Positions 56,124-64,000 of a DNA stretch of 64,000 bases are shown here, one piece after another. The DNA lies in contig CM037888.1 of assembly GCA_021292165.1 (NCBI GenBank), positions 27,765,140-27,829,139 on the forward strand, in the 5' to 3' direction. A program made the translations under genes and the position numbers. This DNA comes from Shinisaurus crocodilurus. Lineage: Eukaryota; Chordata; Lepidosauria; Squamata; Shinisauridae. Numbering within the stretch: the stretch's first letter is position 1; each line of letters opens with the position of its first letter. The notes under the pieces were generated by a model that searched no databases, was not told where the DNA came from, and worked only from the letters and a program-made list of their open reading frames with translations.

Positions 56124-56659
56124 TTTTAGTCTGATTGATCAGAACTCTCCTTATGTTCTGATGATGTGGAGTCAATATCTAACTGACCTGCAGATATGCA
56201 CCATAGCATAAGGCTGGTTCACACATGCCTGCTCTTCACTTGATGACTGCAACATCAAGGGATGGCTTATATGTGGGAATGATCCATCATTGATCAAACA
56301 CAGCACACATGCCATAAGATGCCATAAAGAAAGAGCTCTTCTTCCTGTACATAGACCTATAAATCTGAAACTTCTCTCCTTGTCCTGGCACTCCATTTAA
56401 TGCAGCCAAAACCAGAACACTCCATGTTTTTTGCCTGTTTGTTTTAAAGTGCCTTACTGACACAAGGCGGGACAGTTTTATGGGACTTCTGATTCTGAAT
56501 TACCAGACAATACCAATACATACCATATGCACTTACTTTTACCTACTGGTTAAAGCTATATTTATCTGTCCATATGTCACTCCACGCTGAAGTCATCCAT
56601 TTACTGAGTGGCAATGGCTGTTCCATATCTAAATGCTCCTACATCTTTCCCTCCCACCC

Positions 56660-56840
56660 AACACTAACTTATTTTGTGTCGTGTAATTATCTCTGCTTCT
56701 TGTTTAGAAGCTGCAACCTTCATAGAAGTTTCCATGCTAATGTTTGAGATTACTAATAGGTATAATTTACTCGAGGTTGGAGTGATATCCACTTTATCTC
56801 GGCTGATGGTTTAATTTGATACAACTAAGGCCATGATCCT
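56660..56840. other. Candidate conserved non-coding stretch
   Basis: Unique-looking, with GTGTAATTATCTCTGC, GCTAATGTTTGAGATTACTAA and TGGTTTAATTTGATAC. Conservation untested. Confidence 0.3.
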
Positions 56841-57129
56841 AAGCAGACTGGCTTGGAAGGAAAACTCCAGTGATGTTTCTGGGATTTACTTCCAAGTAAA
56901 TAAGCTTAGGTACAAGGGAATACATGGCAGGCACCCTGTGCTAAGTACTACCATGGCCAATGGCTGAAAATGGAAAGGTGCTATAAGTAACTGGAAACAG
57001 AGAAGGAATGCTGAGAAGCAGTATGTAGCCCAGACAAACGACCAAGCCAAGCACCATTGCTCCAGGGATTGAAAGGTAGGACCAAGCAAGGAACCAACAC
57101 GGAGGCAAGCATCATGGGCAACAGGCAGG

Positions 57130-57215
57130 CAGGCATATGGCACAGCCTTATACTGAGTCAGATCATTGGTCCATCTTGCTGAGTATTGTCTTCACTGATT
57201 GGCAGCAGCTCTCCA
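57130..57215 (-). mobile_element. CR1-like 3' end, short, minus strand
   Basis: GCATATGGCACAGCCTTATAC and TGAGTCAGATCATTGGTCC with AGTATTGTCTTCACTGATTGG are the standard reversed end of a CR1 subfamily. Confidence 0.75.
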
Positions 57216-58185
57216 GGGCTCCAAGCAGGAGACGATGATATCACAAAGCCAAATGGGAGAAAGGGTCATTTTTTCCCCTGCCCACACTCTATATGAGATA
57301 CGTTTGCCCCATTTGAGAAGTCTTCCCCACAAAAAAACCTCACTGAAATGGGGGGGTGCACATTGAAATGGGGGATACACATGAAATGGGGTGTGTGTGC
57401 ACATTCTGCAGGTGGTGCTATTTTGTGTGAAATCGTAACCCGTCATATCAGCTCAACCTTAATGGCCTTCTCCAATACAAGCTACTCTTCTTGACATATT
57501 TTTAAAATAGATTTTACATCCAAAGATACCTACACTTTCCCACCAGTTTTCTAATATATTGACCATGCCTATTAATTCTTTAAATATTAAAAAAAAAAAC
57601 AACCAGCCAGCCACTGTAACACACCTACCTTGACTTTAAGTCTTTCTATCCATATCCATATAAACATCTATACAGTATGTACTATTTCCCACTGTTTTGT
57701 TGGCTTTTTGTGTGTATCTTTTTCCCTTTAGCACATTTGTTGTTTGATTGCCTCCAATTAGTTTCCATGTGCTTGTTGTCAAACTCTATCATTCCGTTTG
57801 TCATTCTCATTGTATGCCTTCCCCTCCCCACTAAGCAAGGCAAGAGCCAGATGAGAAACCCTGTAGGTACTGTTAGGTTTGTGAGTGTGCGTGTGCGTGT
57901 GCCTACGTGTGTCAATCCATAGAGGAAAGGCTTTTCTGTTGGCACTGTGGCAGACAGTGGTTCTCTTGAATATTTCTGTATTTGAAAGTACAATCAATTA
58001 AACAAAGTTAATCTCAGGAACTTTCTCCCTCGTTCAGTGTTTCATGCCAATATTTTATTCTTGATGAGGAGTGATAAAGTTGAAAGGGTAGCAGCCTTTC
58101 CCCTTCCCTGGCTTAGCACCTCCAGTTCCCACTCAACTGATCATCACCTTCCTCAGTCAACAGGCTCCTGAACCTGTTTGAAGAC
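57216..58185. other. No gene seen
   Basis: Unassigned DNA with AAATGGGG short repeats near 57340-57395 and a GTGTGCGTGTGCGTG run near 57886. No supported feature. Confidence 0.4.
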
Positions 58186-58186
58186 T

Positions 58187-59056
58187 AGGGCTGGATGAAT
58201 GCGTCAATACCAGTTTCTCATTTTTTTTCCGCTCCTAAACTTAGTTTGTCCCAGCCTCGTGACTTTTTCCAATGTTAAGTTCAGCTCATCCCGAACTTTG
58301 ATTTAAAAACAGACAAACAAACTTGGCATTACAATTAATGCAGGCAATTTTGCCTGAATATACACACGTTTTCTAAATGCAATGCATTTTAATGTTATGT
58401 TTGACTGAGGGGGTGGGCAGTCCACTGAGATCCAACCTGCCTCTGGCTCTGCGGATGCCGCTGCCGCCTCCCATGGCTGCTCCCACTGAGTGAGCCACGC
58501 TGAAAGCGGGTGCCAGCCGTGCCGCTTACCAGGCTTCCGGGTTCCTGGAAGGCCAGTGTTTACGTAGAAAATGCCTTACGATATGTCAAAAGCAGCTGAC
58601 ATTTGTGCAGGTTACGCAAATTGTGGCCCTCTTTGGGCATATCTTAAGGCATTTTCAACGTAAACAGTGGCCCGCTGGGGGAACCTGGAAGTGGCTTCCC
58701 TGGCTCGACTTGAGAGAACCCGAGTTGAGCCGGGGAAGAGGAAAGTGGGACGGAGTTCGGGGGGGGGGGTCAAGCCCAGCTAGTCCGCCGGATTTCCACC
58801 CCCCCGCCCGAATGAAATCCTCGCACATCCCTAGACTAATATGTGCATTTCCGTGTGCACAGTCCCCCTAATATATGCATTTTTCCCATGTGTGTCATGT
58901 CTTTTTTAGACTGTAAGCCTGCAGGCAGGGACTGCTTTATTTTACTGATTATTTGAAAGCTGTTCTTTTTGGCTGTGGAGTGGAATAAAAGAACTCTAAA
59001 TAAATAAATGAATAGATAAATTCTCACTTCTCCAAATTTTGCAATGGACGGTTCTA
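58187..59056 (+). mobile_element. AT-rich element (family B) carrying nested insertions
   Basis: Left end after TA: GGGCTGGATGAATGCGTC, similar to 9328. The family B units continue at 58836 (AATATGTGCATTTCC, CTAATATATGCATTTTTCCC) after the family A insertion. An L2-like 3' end (GACTGTAAGCCTGCAGGCAG ... AAATAAATAAATG) lies at about 58905-59018, and the right end reads CACTTCTCCAAATTTTGC. Confidence 0.6.
58408..58831 (+). mobile_element. Hairpin element (family A) nested in family B
   Basis: Left end GAGGGGGTGGGCAGTCC, right end CGCACATCCC followed by TA (58832-58833); the left TA is mutated to TG. Core palindrome 58558-58665 (GTTTACGTAGAAAATGCC ... GGCATTTTCAACGTAAAC). Same shoulders as the other copies (GGGAACCTGGAAGTGGC). 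Confidence 0.8.
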
Positions 59057-59124
59057 AATGACACAAGGGAACCTACATGAGTACACCAGGCTGCCTGCTG
59101 CAGACATTCACCCTCCAACACATG

Positions 59125-59461
59125 GAGATATGATGGCACTCTTCAAGTACTTGAAAGGTTGTCACAGAGAGGAGGGCCAGGATCTCTTCTCTGTCATCCC
59201 AGATTGCAGGACACGGAATAATGGGCTCAAGTTACAGGACGCCAGATTCCACCTGGACAAAATTTCCTGACAGTTAGGGCAATACAACAATGGAACCAAC
59301 TACCTAGGGAAGTAGTGGGCTCTCCAACACTGGAGGCATTCAAGGTGCAGCTGGACAACCATGTCAGGGATGCTTTGACCTGGATTTCTGCATTGAGCAG
59401 CGGGTTGGACTCGATGGCCTTGTAGACCCCTTCCAACTCTACGTATTCTATGATTCTATGT
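59125..59461 (+). mobile_element. CR1 LINE 3' end
   Basis: From GAGATATGATGGCACTCTTC to CTACGTATTCTATGATTCTATG. A deletion near 59262 removes part of the segment present at 7600-7640 (CATCAGGAAAAATTTCC reads only AAAATTTCC here). Confidence 0.9.
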
Positions 59462-59499
59462 CAATGGAGATGAGTGATAGGAATGGGTTAAGGTAAGGA

Positions 59500-59663
59500 C
59501 ATAAGAAGAGCCCTGCTGGATCAGAACAAAGGGTCCATCTAGTCCAGCATTCTGTTCACACAGTGGCCAGTCAGCTGCCTGCAGGATCCCACAAGCAGGA
59601 CATGAGGGCAACAGCACCCTCCTGCCCATGTTCCCCAGCAATTCATGAACATAGGCATACTAT
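59500..59663 (-). mobile_element. CR1-like 3' end, minus strand
   Basis: GGACATAAGAAGAGCCCTGC to TTCATGAACATAGGCATAC, nearly the same as 42692-42855. Adjoins the previous CR1 in opposite orientation. Confidence 0.88.
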
Positions 59664-60470
59664 GTATGTTGGAGGGGAGGGGCCAATGAGCACAGCGCCG
59701 CTCTCCCCCTTATGGGCTTCCAATTGTGTGAGGAATGAACATCCAAGCAGGGCTTAAAACACCGCACAAAAAGGAATCATGATGAAATCAGACATCCACA
59801 GAAGCATCTAGACAAAATGTTAATAATCTACCTCTTGAATGACCTTTTGCCGCAGTATAAAGACCTTCTTTATGGGGGAAGGCTCTTGGTTAAGTGTTTT
59901 CATTCTGTCAGAAACTGTTTTAACCACTGCTACGTTTGATTTTTTTGGGTAGTATTTTAGGCAGGCTACTATATGCTGATAAAGGTTCCCAGTGTGATTT
60001 AGAACAAGGTTCTATGCAAATAAAGCAGACTCCCCACTACAGAAGTTGCCCCTCCCAATATGTGGATGACAGAGCCGAGTGACAGGGACATGATGGAGGG
60101 AGGCTGGCCAATGAGCAGTGTCGCACTGACCCCCTCATGCAGTTCTAATCATGTGTGTGTGTGTGTGTGTGTGTGCATGAGTGCACATGTGCCTGCAAAG
60201 GGCTTTACTGATGTGTTTAGGCACTGCTGCACATTGGTTAAACATCACACAACTATACGACACACATCAGGTTTGCTTCTGGGGGTGTCTTATCAATGCA
60301 CACAAGCACATTGATAAAACACTGCACAAAAAGAATCTTGGTGCAATCATATATGTTGATCACATCACATTGCTTTTGGAGGGGAGCACTTTTTGAATGT
60401 GTGCACCTGTGCATAGGTAATGTAGGTGGGGAAGGGGAGACACAAATGAACGGAAGGTACTGAAAGCTAT
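59664..60470. other. Two related dispersed segments, no gene
   Basis: 59675-59800 and 60090-60350 share GGCCAATGAGCA and CACTGCACAAAAAGAATC-type text in the same order, the second with a (GT)n run at about 60151-60174. This suggests two copies of one dispersed repeat; no termini identified. Confidence 0.4.
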
Positions 60471-61299
60471 GACAAACAGTGCATGCAGCATGTTCTGCGC
60501 ACCATTTGGATCCATTCATTTGTAAACAGGGAATATTGGAAAATGTCGTATATGCATCAGCTCCCCTTCAGAAACCAGACTGTAATTCAGAAGTTCAAAA
60601 TCCAAGGGAAATATTTGGATGAAGAGATTTTTTTCAAAAGCATTCTCTTTCAAAAAACATCCTCAGGGTCCTGGAGGGATGCCAGCCAGCCAACATGGAT
60701 TACCAGACAGGACTGGCAAAACAAAAACAAACATACACCTGTCCTTTGAGAAGGTTCTTGTCTTACCGATATTGACAAGCTTAGCAGTGTTGTTTGGCAA
60801 AAGGAAGATTTTCATTTCAGATATCACCCATGGTTCTAGTCATCAAGAAAGCTTAGAAAAGATTAAAATAGAGAAACAAACACAATCTAGGCAGAATAAC
60901 TAGATGTAGCAAGGCAAAAAACCTCTTGTCCCCACCCCTTACCCTTCCCCCCTCACTCCTATTTGGGCAGGAAAATTGTTCTCCAGTGAATGAGCATTTG
61001 CCATATCCCCTTAATCAGTACATGCAGTGTATCATCAACCTTATCATCTTGATGGTAATAGCTGTCTGACAAGTAAGGATAAAAGTGACGTTCTTCTGAA
61101 AACAAGACCACAATCTTAGTTGGGCGGCAGACAACCACCATCCCTGCCTGATGTAAAATGTCTTTTAATTTAATTTGATCCTAGGATAACAGCTTGCCAA
61201 ATGTCTTTTCATTGAGTCCAATATGTAACTCTGATCCATCATCTCATGTAGAACTACTTAAGTGCTTAGATTTCTCATTCAGAAAATTTTCTTTCTTTC

Positions 61300-61416
61300 T
61301 TAAGGCTCCGCGGAGAGCCCAGGTAAAGCCCGCGGGGGTGGCTGAGCAGCCCGTCGGACACAAGCAGGCCCAGTTCGGGCCTTGCTCCTGTCTGACGGGC
61401 TGCTCGGCTACATCCC
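61300..61416. mobile_element. G/C-rich hairpin element, TA-flanked at right
   Basis: The hairpin 61340-61409 (GGCTGAGCAGCCCGTCGGAC ... GTCTGACGGGCTGCTCGGC) is followed by TACATCCC and TA (61417-61418). The right end matches the CATCCC-TA end of family A and of 43305. The left end is not resolved. Confidence 0.6.
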
Positions 61417-61559
61417 TACGAGACAGGGAGGGAAGGAGGATGGAGTGCCAGGAAGATACATCGTACCCTTTACCCCTTCTCTGAGGTCACTCTTACGACC
61501 TCGGAGAAGCTTCCAACACATAGAGCAAATCTGTTCTCCTTGTTCTAGGGAGAAGGACC

Positions 61560-61806
61560 CAAACTGAGTTCATATTACAGGAGGAAAGGGGATTTGTATT
61601 ATATTTCTATTAAATATGGAAGGACTTCCTGTTGGTATGAGCTATTTGGGAACAGACTGACTCAGAAGGTGATGGATTCTCCTTGTCTAGAGATTCTCAA
61701 GCAGAGGTTGACGGGCCAAATCATGGATGCTGTTATCGTGGATTTCCTGCATTGGCAAGGGGTTGGACTAGATGGCCTTTGAGGGGACTTCCAACTGTAT
61801 GATTCT
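61560..61806 (+). mobile_element. CR1-like LINE 3' end (older subfamily)
   Basis: AACAGACTGACTCAGAAGG, TGGATTCTCCTTGTCTAG, CATTGGCAAGGGGTTGGAC and CAACTGTATGATTCTC show a diverged CR1 end. Confidence 0.75.
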
Positions 61807-62239
61807 CCTGTGGTGTGAAAAGCAGCTTTGGGAGAGGTAATTAATTCTGAGCTGAAAATCAGCCACAGGTCAGAGGTTGAAAGAGCCCCTTCCTCTGCCC
61901 CTTGCCTGTCTTCCAGAGCTCAAAGTTGCAACCTCCGCAGTTGCCTTTGGTAGAAAAAGAAAAGAAATACAAGGGCAGGGGAAGAACATACACATTGTCA
62001 AGAGTAGTTTGGTCCTTAGATTATGTATTGATATAGTCATTTGAGTTGTCTTAAAAAGAGTGCTCAGTACAGTAATGTTCATAGCTGCACAATGTAAAAT
62101 GCAGGAAGCACTTATCTACGTTTCATGCAATTCAGTACCAGTTCCTTGTTCTTTCTTTCCAACCTCTTCCCCTGCCTCCTCCTTCTTCCTCTTAGCTCTG
62201 GCCTCCTCTAGTTGTTTTGTGTGTATGTCGCACTGAATG

Positions 62240-62480
62240 CGCTTGGAGCAGACTTATATGGCATCATTTGGAGAAACATTGCATTAATAAGCAGAGTTCA
62301 AGGGCAAAGGATATAAACAGTGCAAATCACAAGTCGGAGCAGATATATGGCTTTTGCTAAGAGGGATGGAGGCAGCTGGTTTATTTACTAAGCGCTGGAA
62401 CACTTGCCAAAGGTGTGAGAAAATGGGAAGGTATTTTTAACCCACTCCACTGCCGCTTAGAAAAACAGGGCAAAGTGCCA
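62240..62480. other. Candidate conserved non-coding stretch
   Basis: Unique-looking DNA, e.g. AACATTGCATTAATAAGCAG, GGATATAAACAGTGCAAATC and TTTATTTACTAAGCGC. No repeat or gene. Conservation untested. Confidence 0.3.
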
Positions 62481-62721
62481 GATGAAAAGTGGTGGTGAAA
62501 ATAAGACTGAATGTTTAACTTCCTACAAATGTAGTGCCTCAAAACATGGATAGATGTATCATGTATGCACATGTGGTGGTGCATAGGTAACCCCAGATAA
62601 TAATAGCACAACAAATGGATGATGAACAAAGTGCAGCAAAATAAAAAATAAAATGGAGCAGACTTGTTCTCTGGTGCTCCAGAAGGCAGGACTAGAACCA
62701 ATGATTGGCAATTGCAGGGAA

Positions 62722-63655
62722 ATAGAATCATAGAATCATAGAAAAGTAGAGTTGGAAGGGGCCTATAAGGCCATCGAGTCCAACCCCCTGCTCAATGCAG
62801 GAATCCAGGTCAAAGCATCCTTGACAGATGGCTGTCCACTCCAGCTGCACCTTGAATGCCTCCAGAGTGGGAGAGCCCACCACCTCCCTAGGTAGTTTAT
62901 TTATTTATTTATTACATTTGTTAATCGCCCATCTGGCTGGTCACCCGGCCACTCTGGGCGATGTACAATTAAAAGACTACAATAAATCATGACAATTAAA
63001 ACAGTATAAAAAATTCTTTTAAAATCCTAACCCACCCCATATTCCCGCCTGAAATACTAATGCGCGGCGGAAGCTCATCACAGAGGGGGCATGGCGAAGG
63101 TCACTGGGGAGAGAGTTCCATAACTTGGGGGCTGCCACAGAGAAGGCCCTCTTCCTAGTCTCCACCAGCCTGGCTGCTCTGGCTGATGGGATAAGGAGAA
63201 GGCCGTCCGTGGCAGATCTTGTTGAGCAGCCTACTTGATGTTGCTGGAGGCGCTCCTTGAAATAAACTGGGCCGGAGCCGTGTAGGACGACTCAAAAACA
63301 GTGAGAGACACTTCAGTTGTTTAAGAAATCTGCAGACTCTTTTACAACCCCTTGAGGAAGGCCTTAGAAAGAAACACAGGCCGAAATGCGTCGGGCTCCT
63401 CTATTTAATAAAATTTTTGCATCCTGAGAACCTAGTTCTCTCCTTTTTTCGTTATTGCTCTAACAGTCAGGAAATTTTTCCTGATGTTTAGGTGGAACCT
63501 GGGTTCCTGTAACTTGAGCCCATTATTCCGTGTCCTGCAAACTGGGATGATTGAGAAGAGATCCTGGCCCTCCTCTTTGTGACAACCCTTGAAGTACTGG
63601 AATAGTGCGATCATATCTCCCCTCAGTCTCCTCTTCCTTCAATTGCTGTATTCCA
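62722..63655 (-). mobile_element. CR1 LINE 3' end, minus strand, split by an insertion
   Basis: 62722-62897 (TAGAATCATAGAATCATAG ... CACCTCCCTAGGTAGTT) continues at about 63453 (TTATTGCTCTAACAGTCAGG ... CAGTCTCCTCTTCC). At the uninterrupted copy 53640-53690 these parts are joined by only about 13 bases, so 62898-63452 is inserted. Confidence 0.9.
62898..63452 (-). mobile_element. L2-type LINE plus unidentified segment, inserted in CR1
   Basis: 62898-63290 is a reversed L2-type end (TATTTATTTATTTATTACA, CATCTGGCTGGTCACC, GGGGAGAGAGTTCCATAAC, GCTGCCACAGAGAAGG). 63291-63452 is a separate segment with CCCTTGAGGAAGGCC, GGCCGAAATGCGTCGGG and TTTAATAAAATTTTTGC, a string I associate with a repeat common in amphibians and reptiles but cannot name. 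Confidence 0.72.
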
Positions 63656-63739
63656 GCCATGGGAGTCATCCCACCAAGTTTCAGTTATACCTATCAGGTC
63701 GTATTTGCCCTCATGTATTAAGAGTTCAAGTTCGTTCTG

Positions 63740-63890
63740 TTTAGATTTTGGCTAAACATTAGGATGAACTTCCTAATGATAAGAGCTGTTCAACAGAGGA
63801 ACAGACTATCTTGGGAAGTGGTGGGCTCTTCTTCACTGGAGGTATTTAAACAGAGGCTGGATGGCCATCTGTCATGGATGCTGTAGATCA
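63740..63890 (+). mobile_element. CR1-like LINE fragment
   Basis: TTGGCTAAACATTAGGATG, AGAGCTGTTCAACAGAGG, GGCTCTTCTTCACTGGAGG and GGCTGGATGGCCATCTGTC are the CR1 ORF2 end of an older subfamily. Confidence 0.8.
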
Positions 63891-63892
63891 TG

Positions 63893-64000
63893 AGTGGGGA
63901 ACCTGTGGTCCTCCAGATGATGTTGGACTCCAACTCCCATCAGCACCAGCAAGCAGGATCAATGGTCACCAAGGATGAGAGCTGTAGTCCCATCAACATC
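63893..64000. mobile_element. Hairpin MITE, cut by the window end
   Basis: GAGTGGGGAACCTGTGGTCC, TCCAGATGATGTTGGAC, CTCCAACTCCCATCAGC and GAGAGCTGTAGTCCC follow the 61-204 family; the right terminus lies beyond the window. Confidence 0.75.

Noticed and set aside
61382..61567. Short frame over a G/C-rich hairpin
   Set aside because: The hairpin and its CATCCC-TA end explain the sequence as a non-coding element.

Overview
The window reads as a gene-poor stretch of a squamate reptile (lizard or snake) nuclear genome. The evidence is the repeat content: tRNA-derived Sauria-type SINEs with A and B boxes, many CR1 LINE 3' ends finishing in ATTCTATGA repeats, L2-type LINE fragments, and a rich set of hAT, TA-flanked and hairpin non-autonomous DNA transposons. 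I could not recognise any exon of a host protein-coding gene, any functional tRNA or rRNA gene, or a CRISPR array. All longer open frames are transposon remnants, microsatellite translations or chance frames. The intervals between repeats contain several single-copy-looking, TAAT-rich stretches that read like conserved non-coding elements, so the region may be the intergenic or intronic landscape of a developmental regulator. That is inference, because the sequence does not identify the gene. || Layout. 1-5 kb: a hairpin MITE, a minisatellite, a 27-bp inverted repeat and a 914-bp hAT (3862-4775) with a perfect 8-bp duplication. 5.7-9 kb: minus-strand L2 interrupted by a Sauria SINE, a plus-strand CR1 3' end and another SINE. 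9.3-20 kb: an AT-rich TA-flanked element, a dispersed repeat whose inverted partner is at 33.3 kb, hAT copies, an L2 and a 233-bp palindrome. 20-28 kb: CR1, (CTT)23, a LINE ORF remnant lying inside a palindromic MITE, L2, a candidate solo LTR (24891-25638) and a 650-bp CpG-rich hAT (26497-27146). 28-38 kb: candidate conserved non-coding DNA, AT-rich elements, a truncated 5S-rRNA/CR1 SINE, CR1 and L2 ends and a full Sauria SINE. 38-46 kb: hairpin elements, a decayed Helitron with an OTU-domain relic (38622-39836), L2, and a CR1 split by a double-hairpin element. 46-64 kb: an 867-bp hAT carrying nested elements, a nearly complete 5S-headed SINE with a CR1 tail (49029-49212), two neighbouring hairpin elements, a Tigger-like mariner deletion derivative (50758-51104), further candidate conserved DNA, and CR1 copies, one of them split by an L2 insertion. 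|| How it fits together: these are not cooperating genes but layers of transposition. Non-autonomous elements share termini with longer relatives (hAT 18827 and 26497; Tigger-like 50758). SINEs borrow tails from LINEs. Nested insertions give relative ages. The items most worth checking are the 5S-headed SINE with a CR1-type tail, the Tigger-like element in a squamate, the Helitron OTU relic whose expected catalytic Cys position is Tyr, and the TA-flanked palindromic family with five copies.
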